The notes under the pieces: model-generated | The model's database searches: none | Seen by the model: the letters and a program-made list of their open reading frames with translations, nothing else | What the model was told of the DNA's origin: nothing | In this document: one piece after another, positions 36,277 through 44,197 of the stretch | Layout: each line of letters begins with the position of its first letter | Position numbering within the stretch: position 1 is the stretch's first letter | Made by a program: the position numbers and the translations under genes | Source of the DNA: Paracoccaceae bacterium | GTDB taxonomy: Bacteria; Pseudomonadota; Alphaproteobacteria; Rhodobacterales; Rhodobacteraceae | Assembly (NCBI GenBank): GCA_023383015.1 | Contig: JAHDXW010000020.1 | Span: 1 to 64,000, forward strand | Reading direction: 5' to 3' | Length of the DNA: 64,000 nucleotides

Positions 36277-37002
36277 GTGGTATTCCGGCGTCGCGATCGC
36301 CTTCCGATCCTTTCCCGCATCAGCGGCCTCGTTTATCCGAAGGGCGGCTGGGCGCGGGCGGCAAGCTACGTCTGGCACCGGCTGCGCAGGCTTCCCGATG
36401 CCCCCCACCGGATCGCCCGCGGCATGTTCGCCGGCATCCTGGTGTCGTTCACGCCGCTGTTCGGGTTCCACTTCCTGCTCGCCGTGATCGTGGGATACGC
36501 GATCCGCGCCAACATCCTCGCGGCCCTTCTGGCCACATTCCTCGGCAACCCGATCACCTTTCCCTTCATCGCCGGCGCCGCGCTTGCCACCGGCAACTGG
36601 ATTTTCGGCTTCGGCGATCCGCTCAGCTTTCCCCAGATCATGGCCGCCTTCAGCCGTGCGGGGGCCGAACTCTGGCACAACCTGACCTCGCCCTTCACCG
36701 GCGAGCCGGCGCACTGGTCGAGCCTGGCGCGGTTCTACGACCGGGTGTTCCTGCCCTATCTGGTCGGCGGCGTCCTGCCGGGCACGCTGGCGGGGCTTGC
36801 AGGCTACTACGTCACTATCCCGCTGGTCACGGCCTACCAGAACCGGCGCCGGAAGAAGCTGCGCGAGCGCTTCCTGCGGATCCGCGAGCAGCTGGCCGAG
36901 CGCGCCGCCGCCGAGGCGGCACGCGCCGCGGCGGGCGGCGCCGGGCAGGCCGACCCTGCCGGGGCGCCGCAGCCCGACCGGCCGCCGGCGCCGGGCGAAT
37001 AA
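36277..37002 (+). CDS. DUF2062 membrane protein
   Basis: 241-residue inner-membrane protein of family DUF2062: basic N-terminus, APHRIARGMFAGILVSFTPL, then helices with ILAALLATFLGNPITFPFI and a last helix around residues 160-185 (GGVLPGTLAGLAGYY). The C-terminus is Ala/Gly/Pro-rich. GTG start 15 nt after rsh. Function unknown; the rsh-DUF2062 order is common in Rhodobacterales, where pdxJ and acpS usually follow. Here transcription converges with era instead. Confidence 0.88.
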   Translation: MVFRRRDRLPILSRISGLVYPKGGWARAASYVWHRLRRLPDAPHRIARGMFAGILVSFTPLFGFHFLLAVIVGYAIRANILAALLATFLGNPITFPFIAGAALATGNWIFGFGDPLSFPQIMAAFSRAGAELWHNLTSPFTGEPAHWSSLARFYDRVFLPYLVGGVLPGTLAGLAGYYVTIPLVTAYQNRRRKKLRERFLRIREQLAERAAAEAARAAAGGAGQADPAGAPQPDRPPAPGE

Positions 37003-37040
37003 GGCGCGAAGCGCAGATCTCGGGGGCCCGCCGCCAGGCC

Positions 37041-37961
37041 CTAGGCGCCGCCGTCGAAGTCGAGGCCCATCGCGTTGTAGCGCTCGCGTTCCTCGGCCCA
37101 GCCGGGCCTGACCTTGACGGTCAGGAACAGATGCACCGGGCGCTCGAGGAAGGCCGCGATCTCGGCCCGCGCCGCCTGCCCGATCGCCCGGATTGTTGCG
37201 CCGCCCTCGCCCAGCACGATAGGCCTGTGCCCCTCGCGCGCGACATAGATCACCTGCTCGATTCGCACCGACCCGTCGGGGCGATCCTCCCAGCTCTCGG
37301 TCTCGACGGTCAGCTGATAGGGCAGTTCCTCGTGCAGCCGGAGCGTCAGCTTCTCGCGCGTCAGTTCGGCCGCGATCACCCGCTGCGGCAGGTCGGCGAT
37401 CTGGTCCTCGGGGTAGAGCCATGGCCCCTCGGGCAGTGCCCCCGCCAGCCACCCGCGCAGCGCCTCGAGCCCGTGGCCTCGTGCGGCCGAGATCATGAAC
37501 GTTGCCGCGAAGGGGAAGGCGGCGTTCAGCTGTCCGACGAGGGGAAGCAGGTCGGGAGCACGGACGCGATCGATCTTGTTGATGGCGAGGACAGCGCGCG
37601 TGGTCCCGCGCTCCTTCAGCCCGTCGATGATCGCCTGCACCCCCGGCGTCATACCCCGGTGCGCCTCGACCAGCAGGACGACGACATCCGCATCCGCCAC
37701 TCCCCCCCACGCCGCCGCGACCATCGCCCGGTCGAGCCGCCGGCGGGGCCGGAACAGTCCGGGCGTGTCGACGTAGACGATCTGCGTCTGCCCCTCGATC
37801 GCCACGCCGCGGATGCGCATCCGCGTTGTCTGCACCTTGTGGGTGACGGCGGCGACCTTGGCGCCGACGAGGCGGTTGAGCAGCGTCGACTTGCCGGCGT
37901 TGGGCTCGCCGATCAGGGCGACGAAGCCGGCGCGCAGGGGAGCCTCATCCTTCCCGGTCAT
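37041..37961 (-). CDS. era: GTPase Era
   Basis: Ribosome-associated GTPase (306 aa) that binds 16S rRNA 3' end during 30S maturation. G1 GEPNAGKS (18-25), switch region [13 protein letters not shown]3 DTPGLF, G4 NKID, G5-like [10 protein letters not shown]-terminal KH domain with [19 protein letters not shown]. Start 37961 overlaps the end of rnc by 17 bases. Last gene of acpS-lepB-rnc-era. Confidence 0.96.
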   Translation of the reverse strand: MTGKDEAPLRAGFVALIGEPNAGKSTLLNRLVGAKVAAVTHKVQTTRMRIRGVAIEGQTQIVYVDTPGLFRPRRRLDRAMVAAAWGGVADADVVVLLVEAHRGMTPGVQAIIDGLKERGTTRAVLAINKIDRVRAPDLLPLVGQLNAAFPFAATFMISAARGHGLEALRGWLAGALPEGPWLYPEDQIADLPQRVIAAELTREKLTLRLHEELPYQLTVETESWEDRPDGSVRIEQVIYVAREGHRPIVLGEGGATIRAIGQAARAEIAAFLERPVHLFLTVKVRPGWAEERERYNAMGLDFDGGA

Positions 37962-38643
37962 CGTCGATCCCGATCCGTCCCAGCAGGTCGCGTGCCGCTG
38001 CCTGTTCGGCGGCACGCTTGGAGGGTGCGGTGGCCACCGCCCGCGCCCCGTCGGAAAGCCGCACCTCGACGGTGAAGCGCGGCGCATGGTCGGGGCCCTG
38101 CCGGCCAAGCTCGGCATAGACCGGCGGCGGGTCGCCGCGGCCCTGGGCCAGTTCCTGCAGCGCCATCTTGGGGTCGCGCCGCGCACCCCGGGCGGCATCG
38201 ACGCGCCCGCCCCAGAGCCGCAGCACCACCGTGCGCGCCGCCGCGAAACCCGCGTCGAGGTAGACTGCAGCGATCACCGCCTCCATGGCATCGCCCAGGA
38301 GCGCCGTCTTGCGCCGCCCGCCCGACAGCGCCTCGGACCGGCCGAGCCGCAGCACGGCGCCGAGTCCGACGTCGGCGGCCACCTCGGCGCAGGTCTCCTT
38401 GCGCACGAGCTGGTTGAGCCGCGGGGCGAGGGCGCCCTCGCTGGCCTCGGGATCGGCGGCCATCAAGGCCTCGGCGATTACGAGGTTGAGCACCCGGTCG
38501 CCGAGGAACTCCAGCCGCTGGTAGTCGGGCCGGGTGCTGCCGCCTGCCGAGCCATGGGTGAGCGCCTGCACCAGTAGCTCCGGCCGCCCGAAGTCGTGAC
38601 CGACGCGCAGCGCGAAGGCCGCAAGGTCCGCAGCCAGCTTCAC
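37945..38643 (-). CDS. rnc: ribonuclease III
   Basis: RNase III (232 aa), cutting double-stranded RNA and rRNA precursors. Signature [18 protein letters not shown] with catalytic acidic residues, [16 protein letters not shown], and a C-terminal dsRNA-binding domain ([32 protein letters not shown]). GTG 38643 overlaps the lepB stop (GTGA), showing translational coupling. Confidence 0.95.
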   Translation of the reverse strand: MKLAADLAAFALRVGHDFGRPELLVQALTHGSAGGSTRPDYQRLEFLGDRVLNLVIAEALMAADPEASEGALAPRLNQLVRKETCAEVAADVGLGAVLRLGRSEALSGGRRKTALLGDAMEAVIAAVYLDAGFAAARTVVLRLWGGRVDAARGARRDPKMALQELAQGRGDPPPVYAELGRQGPDHAPRFTVEVRLSDGARAVATAPSKRAAEQAAARDLLGRIGIDDDREG

Positions 38644-39428
38644 TCGATCGCCTGGAAGTACCGGTCGCTCCGCCATGTCCAGAAATACAGCATCGAGGTG
38701 CCGGCCGAGGAGAACATGATCCGGTCGGCACGGCCGATCAGGTGGTCGAAGGGCACGAAGCCGACGCCGCCGACCCCTTGGGCGAAGCGGCTGTCCTGGC
38801 TGTTGTCGCGGTTGTCGCCGAGAAAGAAGTAGTGCCCCGCGGGCACGGTGAACACCGGCGTGTCGTCGCCATATCCCTCGTCGATGTTGAGGATATTGTG
38901 GCTGCGCCCGTTCGGCAGGATCTCGCGGAAGCGCGACTTGGTGCACAGCCCGCCCTGCCCGACGGGCGCGTTCTCGCAGCGCGGAAACCCGCCGGCGGGC
39001 CCCTGGCGGTCGTAGATCTCCTCGAACACGCCCGCTGGTTCCAGCCCGACCGGGCTGTCGTTGATGTGCAGCACACCGGCCTTCATCTGGATGCGGTCGC
39101 CGGGCAGGCCGACCAGTCGCTTGATGAAGTCCGCACCGTTCACCGGGTGGCGGAACACCACGACGTCGCCGCGCTCGGGGTCGGAGGCGAGGAAGCGACC
39201 GGAGAAGGGGCACAGGCCGAACGGGCAGGAATGGCGCGAATAGCCGTAGGCCATCTTGTTGACGAACAGGAAGTCGCCGATCAGCAGCGTGTCCTTCATG
39301 CTGCCCGAGGGAATCCAGAACGGCTGGAAGAACAGCGTCCTGAACACCCCCGCGATGAGCAGGGCGTAGACGATGGTCTTCACCGTCTCGACGATGCCGC
39401 CGCCGCCGCTTCTTGCCCTGCCCGACAT
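38640..39428 (-). CDS. lepB: signal peptidase I
   Basis: Type I signal peptidase (262 aa), one N-terminal membrane helix (residues 16-36), catalytic Ser43 in [10 protein letters not shown] and Lys103 in [13 protein letters not shown], then box [12 protein letters not shown]. Two cysteines (68, 73) flank a short loop in SCPFGLCPF, a feature of Rhodobacterales enzymes. Operon acpS-lepB-rnc-era. Confidence 0.96.
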   Translation of the reverse strand: MSGRARSGGGGIVETVKTIVYALLIAGVFRTLFFQPFWIPSGSMKDTLLIGDFLFVNKMAYGYSRHSCPFGLCPFSGRFLASDPERGDVVVFRHPVNGADFIKRLVGLPGDRIQMKAGVLHINDSPVGLEPAGVFEEIYDRQGPAGGFPRCENAPVGQGGLCTKSRFREILPNGRSHNILNIDEGYGDDTPVFTVPAGHYFFLGDNRDNSQDSRFAQGVGGVGFVPFDHLIGRADRIMFSSAGTSMLYFWTWRSDRYFQAIE

Positions 39429-39482
39429 GCTGCCCCGCCTGCCCCGATGCCCGGGGCTTCATGCGCGGGGGGCGGGCCCAAG

Positions 39483-39896
39483 TCAAGCCGAGGCCGGGCG
39501 CGGCCGCGCCTCGATGACCACGAATGCCTGCGCCCAGGGGTGGTCGTCGGTCAGGGAGACATGCACCACCGCCTCCTGCCCCGCCGGGGTCATCGCCGCC
39601 AGCCGCTCGGCCGCCCAGCCCGTCAGCACCATCCTCGGCTGCCCGGTCACGAGGTTGACCACGCCCATGTCGCGCCAGGCGATGCCCATCCGCAGCCCGG
39701 TGCCCAGCGCCTTTGAGCAGGCCTCCTTGGCCGCCCAGCGCTTGGCCAGCGTCGCCGCCACCGCGCGCGGTCGGCGGTCGGCGGTGCGTCGCTCGGCGGA
39801 GGTGAACACGCGGTCGAGGAAGCGGTCGCCGAAGCGGGCGAGCGTGCGCTCGACACGCTCGATGTTGGCGAGGTCGGTTCCGATTCCGAGGATCAT
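39483..39896 (-). CDS. acpS: holo-[acyl-carrier-protein] synthase
   Basis: AcpS (137 aa), transferring 4'-phosphopantetheine from CoA to acyl carrier proteins. [19 protein letters not shown] with the metal Asp8 and [16 protein letters not shown] with the metal Glu are intact. It would activate the ACP at 50473. First gene of the minus-strand operon; pdxJ, its usual upstream partner, is absent here. Confidence 0.95.
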   Translation of the reverse strand: MILGIGTDLANIERVERTLARFGDRFLDRVFTSAERRTADRRPRAVAATLAKRWAAKEACSKALGTGLRMGIAWRDMGVVNLVTGQPRMVLTGWAAERLAAMTPAGQEAVVHVSLTDDHPWAQAFVVIEARPRPASA

Positions 39897-39965
39897 GGGG
39901 CGCGCCCGCTGCCGTGCGCGGCGGACTATGCGGCCGCCGCCGACGGGCGGCAAGTGCGGGCGCCC

Positions 39966-40508
39966 TCAGGCCGGGAAGGCGTGTTCGGCACAGAGCTGGC
40001 CTGCCTCCTCGGCGGCGAGGGGCACCCCGAGCAGCAGGCAGCGCGCGCCCAGCGGGCTGCGGGCATGGTGGCGACAGGTCCGGCACATCCCGAAGCTGCC
40101 GGCCAGCCCCTGACGGGCGGCGGCGGCCAGCAGGGCGCGCAGCGCCAGGGCAAGACGGTCGCGGTCGGCGTCGGGAAGGTCTTCCCAGGGAGGCGCCGCC
40201 GGCCGGTCGGCGACAAGGCTGCGCCCGGCCGCGGTCAGGCCGTAGCGGCGGGCGCGGCCATCGCCCGGCACCGCCTCGTCCTGCACAAGCCCCTTGCGGG
40301 CCAGTGCCTTCAGCGTCTGCGAGGCGGTGCCGCGGGTGGTGGCGAGGAAGCCGGCCACCGCCGAGGGGCTGCGCGAGAAGCGGTTGGCGCGCCCGAGATA
40401 GTGCAGCGCCGCGACCTGCGCCGCATCGAGGTCGGCCCGTCGCCGCCACGCCGCGGCGAGCCGCGTCAGCCGGTCGATCAGGGCGTCGATTTCGTCGGGC
40501 GGGTGCAT
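39966..40508 (-). CDS. MarR-like regulator with C-terminal Cys/His cluster
   Basis: 180 aa. Residues about 5-100 form a MarR winged helix ([40 protein letters not shown] recognition helix, KGLV wing). After a hinge, residues 145-178 carry [17 protein letters not shown] and LCAEH: four Cys and several His in a metal-site-like pattern. I infer a metal- or redox-sensing repressor. ATG 40508 is chosen; GTG 40541 would add 11 residues across the promoter. Divergent from the secreted DxDxDG protein, with repeats between. Confidence 0.78.
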   Translation of the reverse strand: MHPPDEIDALIDRLTRLAAAWRRRADLDAAQVAALHYLGRANRFSRSPSAVAGFLATTRGTASQTLKALARKGLVQDEAVPGDGRARRYGLTAAGRSLVADRPAAPPWEDLPDADRDRLALALRALLAAAARQGLAGSFGMCRTCRHHARSPLGARCLLLGVPLAAEEAGQLCAEHAFPA

Positions 40509-40535
40509 GCGGGCAGCATAGCGGCCCGCGGGGGG

Positions 40536-40580
40536 TTGCACAATATAATCGACTCGATACTATCTAGTAGCGACTCGATA
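40536..40580. promoter_or_regulatory. divergent promoter/operator with 21-bp-spaced direct repeats
   Basis: CGACTCGATA occurs at 40550-40559 and again at 40571-40580, exactly 21 bp apart (two helical turns). The first copy sits in ATCGA-C-TCGAT (40548-40558), a perfect inverted repeat. Plus strand: TTGCAC (40536-40541), 16-nt spacer, TACTAT (40558-40563). Minus strand: TATATT (40542-40547) could serve the MarR-like gene. Repeats therefore overlap both promoters, as expected for autoregulation plus repression of the neighbour. Confidence 0.6.
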
Positions 40581-40591
40581 TTGGAGATCCC

Positions 40592-41347
40592 ATGTCACTG
40601 AACACCCCCTATATCCCGCCTCGCGCCGCGTCCTTGCTGCCGGCGGCGGCGCTCGCCCTGTTGCTTCCGGCGGCACCGGCGCCGGCGCATGATGCCGCCA
40701 TCGCCTCGCCGCAGGACGCGGCCGTGCGCGCGAGCTTCGACATCCTTGCCGCTTCGGCGACGGCCGAGGGCGGCATCGTGACCTTCCGCATGACGCTTGC
40801 CGGGACGGCTGGTGACGATGTGCCGGCGCCGGCCGGCGGGCTGCCGGGCGCGCCCGTGCATGCCTATGTGTGGCCGCTGTCGCTTGATCCGGCGGCGGTC
40901 GGCTTCGAGCCGGCAAGCGGCATCCTCGCGCTGGCCGCCACCAGCCACCCCGACTTCGACGACACGCCGCTGTTCGACGAGGACGGCGACGGGAAGGCCG
41001 ACAACGATGGCGCCCGCTGGCACAGCCACTGGGTCGTGCTGGTGCCCGACGATGCCTGCGGCCCCGGCGCGCTGTCGGTGCGCGACATCCCCGAGGGCAC
41101 GGCACCCCGCCTTCCTCCTACCTGGCCCGGACTGCCGCTGTTCATCGACAGCCCGGGGTACTCGCCACTGCTGGACGCGGCGACCGTGACGGTGCGGGTG
41201 CCGCTTGCCGGAGCCGGGGGCACGGGGTTCGACGGCGTCACCGCGGCGCTGCGCGTGCACGCCAACCTGCACGCCCCGTTGCTGTGCGTGACCGACGTCT
41301 TCGACGTCGCCTCGGGCGATCTCAGCCTGCCGGGGCGCATCGACTGA
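40592..41347 (+). CDS. secreted protein with DxDxDG calcium-type loop
   Basis: 251 aa. Signal peptide to about residue 33 (LLPAAALALLLPAAPAPAHD). The mature part is beta-rich with a DEDGDGKADNDG loop (EF-hand-like) followed at once by RWHSHWVVLV, giving Asp, His and Trp close together; two cysteines occur at VPDDACGPG and LLCVTDV. No named family recognised; it may bind metal in the periplasm. GGAG lies 5 nt before ATG 40592. Single gene, controlled in all likelihood by the divergent MarR-like protein. Confidence 0.7.
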   Translation: MSLNTPYIPPRAASLLPAAALALLLPAAPAPAHDAAIASPQDAAVRASFDILAASATAEGGIVTFRMTLAGTAGDDVPAPAGGLPGAPVHAYVWPLSLDPAAVGFEPASGILALAATSHPDFDDTPLFDEDGDGKADNDGARWHSHWVVLVPDDACGPGALSVRDIPEGTAPRLPPTWPGLPLFIDSPGYSPLLDAATVTVRVPLAGAGGTGFDGVTAALRVHANLHAPLLCVTDVFDVASGDLSLPGRID

Positions 41348-41404
41348 CCGCGGCCGCGGCGGGGGCGTGACCGGCGGCCCCCGCCCGCGCCGACCCGGCC
41401 CGCT

Positions 41405-41435
41405 GACGGCCGCCGCGCGCGGCCGTCGCGGTTTT
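41405..41435 (+). terminator. Rho-independent terminator after the secreted DxDxDG protein
   Basis: GACGGCCGC (41405-41413) and GCGGCCGTC (41419-41427), perfect 9-bp stem with a 5-nt loop, then GCGGTTTT. Placed 58 bases after the stop codon at 41347. Confidence 0.7.
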
Positions 41436-41478
41436 CGGCCTGTGCCGGGAGGGGCCTGCCCCCCGGCGCCGGCCCGTC

Positions 41479-41670
41479 CTAGCCGGCTGTCGCCCGGCGC
41501 AGGGCGACGACGAACCAGATGACACCGATCAGCCCGAGCGCACCGCCCAGGGTCGTCTGGAACGGATCGGGCAGCAGTTCGACCCTGAGAAACACCTTCA
41601 GCGCGATCAGGACGACGCCGGCCAGAACGAGGATGCGCGGCGCCAGTGTCTTGCGATAGGTTTCCGACAT
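41479..41670 (-). CDS. small two-helix membrane protein
   Basis: 63 aa. Two hydrophobic helices (residues about 12-28, ILVLAGVVLIALKVFL, and 40-57, LGGALGLIGVIWFVVAL) joined by a short loop with PDPFQTT, ending in Arg-rich RRATAG. No family recognised. Alone on this strand, convergent with the secreted DxDxDG gene. Coding is supported by clear membrane segments and a plausible ATG; real but of unknown role. Confidence 0.6.
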   Translation of the reverse strand: MSETYRKTLAPRILVLAGVVLIALKVFLRVELLPDPFQTTLGGALGLIGVIWFVVALRRATAG

Positions 41671-41745
41671 GATCGATGTATCTCCATCCGTTGCCGCCGC
41701 GAGACTGCCGCCGGCGCCCCGCCACCGCAAGCGACAATTCCCGTC

Positions 41746-42075
41746 ATGCGGCTGACCGCCGGCTTCTGGGTGTCGGCATATCTCGCGCGGCTGGCGCAGG
41801 CCGGGATCGCGGCCTATGTCGCCGCCCGCGGCGATGCTACCGCGGGGGCGGTGGCGGTCAAGCTCGCCACCCTCGACGGCCGCGCCCGCGCCTATCAGCG
41901 CATCGTCGATCCGGCCTCGGGCGGTAGGCGCTGGGAGCTGCTGGCGGAAGGCGCCGAAGCGGAAGTCGACGCGGCGCTGGCCCGCGCGCGCCGCCGCGAC
42001 CCGGACCTGTGGCTGGTCGAGATCGAGGACCGGGCGGGCCGGACCCTCCTGGACGAGCAGGGGCTTGCCGACTAG
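41746..42075 (+). CDS. DUF1491 family protein
   Basis: 109-residue cytosolic protein of alphaproteobacterial family DUF1491: RLTAGFWVSAYLARLAQAG, GDATAGAVAVKLATLDGRA, and RRRDPDLWLVEIEDRAGRTLLDE match the whole family length. Function unknown. It lies 24 nt before recO and is probably co-transcribed, a frequent arrangement. Confidence 0.88.
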   Translation: MRLTAGFWVSAYLARLAQAGIAAYVAARGDATAGAVAVKLATLDGRARAYQRIVDPASGGRRWELLAEGAEAEVDAALARARRRDPDLWLVEIEDRAGRTLLDEQGLAD

Positions 42076-42099
42076 GCCGGGACGGGCGAGAAGCGCAGC

Positions 42100-42837
42100 A
42101 TGGAATGGCGGGCAGAGGGCGTGCTTCTGTCCATGCGCCGGCATGGCGAGAGCGCGGCAATCGTCGAGGTCTTCACCGAGGCGCAGGGCCGGCACGCGGG
42201 CGTCGTGCCGGGCGGTGCCTCGCGGCGGATCGCGCCGTCACTGCAACCCGGCACGCAGCTGGCGCTGCACTGGCGGGCACGCCTGGATGCCCATGTCGGC
42301 ACCCTGGCCGTCGAGCCACTGCGCGCCCGCGCCGCCGCGGTGATGGCCGATCCGCCGGCGCTTGCGGCGCTTGCGGCGGCATGTGCGCTCCTCTCCTTCG
42401 CGCTGCCCGAACGGGCGCCGCATCCGGGGCTGTACCGCGCGACCGTGGCTCTCCTTGATGCGGTCGTCGTGCTGCCCGACTGGCCGCGGGCCTATCTTGC
42501 CTGGGAGCTGCGGCTCCTGCAGGAAGCCGGCTTCGGCCTCGACCTCGCGGCCTGCGCCGTCACCGGGGCGACGGAGGGGCTGGCGTATGTCTCGCCGCGC
42601 ACGGGCAGGGCGGTCAGCCAAGCCGGGGCGGGCGCCTGGGCCAGCCGGCTGCTGCCCCTGCCGCCATGCCTCTCCGGCGCCCCCCCCGCCGATGCGGCCG
42701 AGCTGGTTGCGGCGCTGCGCACCACCGGCCATTTCCTCGAGCGGCATCTGGCCCCCTCGCGCGGGGACCGGCCGTTGCCGGCGGCACGCGAGCGGCTTGT
42801 AGCGGTCCTGGCTGGCCGGCGGCCGGGTTCTGGCTGA
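42100..42837 (+). CDS. recO: DNA repair protein RecO
   Basis: RecO (245 aa), mediator of RecA loading in the RecFOR pathway. N-terminal OB fold with [25 protein letters not shown] and [19 protein letters not shown]-terminal helical part with [25 protein letters not shown] and [13 protein letters not shown]. In many relatives recO follows era; here it is separated and pairs with DUF1491. Confidence 0.94.
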   Translation: MEWRAEGVLLSMRRHGESAAIVEVFTEAQGRHAGVVPGGASRRIAPSLQPGTQLALHWRARLDAHVGTLAVEPLRARAAAVMADPPALAALAAACALLSFALPERAPHPGLYRATVALLDAVVVLPDWPRAYLAWELRLLQEAGFGLDLAACAVTGATEGLAYVSPRTGRAVSQAGAGAWASRLLPLPPCLSGAPPADAAELVAALRTTGHFLERHLAPSRGDRPLPAARERLVAVLAGRRPGSG

Positions 42838-42934
42838 GCCCTGATGCGACATGCGGCGGTCGCGGCCGAGCAAGACCGACCTGCGGCCGTGGCGGCACCC
42901 TCCACCCGATGCGCCGCAACGGCGCCAAGGCCCG

Positions 42935-44179
42935 ATGATGCCCGACCGCCCCTTCGCCCACTGGCCGTTCCACCCCGGGGCGCCGGGGGCGCGCGACTTC
43001 GCCGTTCTGTCGGGGATCGAGGCGGTCATCCGGGCGATCCAGGTCTCGGCGATGCCGGTGGCGATGTATGCCGCCTTCGGCGATGCCGGGACGGTGTCGA
43101 CGCTCTATTTCGCGGCCGGCGTCGTCTCGCTCCTGGCAGGGCTGCTTGTGCCGTGGGGAACTCGCGCCCTGCCGCGGCGCTGGATGTTCACGGCCGGCGT
43201 GACGATGTTCCTTCTGGCGGCGGCGGCCGCGGTCGCGGGCGGCCGGCTGACGGCCGTGGCAGTGCTGCTGAACATGGTCGGCACGGTCACGGTGTTCGTC
43301 TGCCTGAACGCCTATGTGCTGGACAGCATCCCCCGTACCGAGCTGCCGCGCAGCGAATCGCTGCGGCTGTCCTACACTGCCCTGGCCTGGACGGCCGGGC
43401 CGGTGACGGGCGTGGTGCTGTACGAGGCCTGGCCTCCCGCGCCCTTCCTTGTCGCGACCGTGGCCGCGCTGCTGCTGCTTGCGGCGTTCTGGTCCCTGCG
43501 GCTGGGCAACGGCCGGCTGATCGTTCGGGCGCGCGGGCCGGCGCCCAATCCGCTCGCCTATCTCGGCCGCTTCCTGGCCCAGCCGCGACTGGTGGCGGGC
43601 TGGTGGTTCGCCACGCTGCGGTCCTGCGGCTGGTGGGTGTTCGTGGTCTACCTGCCGATCTTTGCCATCGAGGCCGGGCTTGGCCCGCGGGTCGGCGGCG
43701 TGTGCCTGTCGCTGTCGAGCGCGCTGCTCTTCGCCGCGCCGCTGATGCAGCGGGCGATGCGCGGCCGGCCGGTCCGGGTCGCGGTGCGGCTGGGCTTCCT
43801 GAGCAGCGGCGTGCTGTTCGCGGCCGCAGCGCCGGCAGCCGGGCTGCCCTGGGCGGTGGTCGCCCTGCTGCTTGCGGCCGCCGCCGCGCTCGTCTTCCTG
43901 GACGTCTTCGGCGGGCTGCCCTTCCTGATGGCGGTCAAACCCTCGGAGCGGACCGAGATGGCTGCGATCTACTCCAGCTTCCGCGACGCCTCGAACGTGC
44001 TGACGCCGGGGGTGGCGGGGGCGCTGCTCCTGGTTGCGCCCCTGCCGGCGGTGTTCGCGGCGGCAGCGGCGGGGCTCCTGTCGGCCTGGGTTCTGGCGGG
44101 ACGGCTGCACCCGCGGCTTGGCGCGCCCCGGCGCGACCGGCCGCGGGCCGCAGCCCCGCCTGCCGACGCCGTGGCCTGA
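42935..44179 (+). CDS. MFS transporter
   Basis: 414-residue major facilitator with about twelve hydrophobic helices, but with weak family motifs (no classic GxLaDrxGrr loop; RALPRRWMFTAG after helix 2-3). LNAYVLDSIPRTELPRSESLRL and PSERTEMAAIYSSFRDASNVLTPG recall permeases of the uncharacterised Rhodobacterales MFS type. Substrate unknown. ATG 42935 or the adjacent ATG 42938 may be used. 97 nt after recO. Confidence 0.83.
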   Translation: MMPDRPFAHWPFHPGAPGARDFAVLSGIEAVIRAIQVSAMPVAMYAAFGDAGTVSTLYFAAGVVSLLAGLLVPWGTRALPRRWMFTAGVTMFLLAAAAAVAGGRLTAVAVLLNMVGTVTVFVCLNAYVLDSIPRTELPRSESLRLSYTALAWTAGPVTGVVLYEAWPPAPFLVATVAALLLLAAFWSLRLGNGRLIVRARGPAPNPLAYLGRFLAQPRLVAGWWFATLRSCGWWVFVVYLPIFAIEAGLGPRVGGVCLSLSSALLFAAPLMQRAMRGRPVRVAVRLGFLSSGVLFAAAAPAAGLPWAVVALLLAAAAALVFLDVFGGLPFLMAVKPSERTEMAAIYSSFRDASNVLTPGVAGALLLVAPLPAVFAAAAAGLLSAWVLAGRLHPRLGAPRRDRPRAAAPPADAVA

Positions 44180-44197
44180 CGGGCGGCAGCGCGTGCC

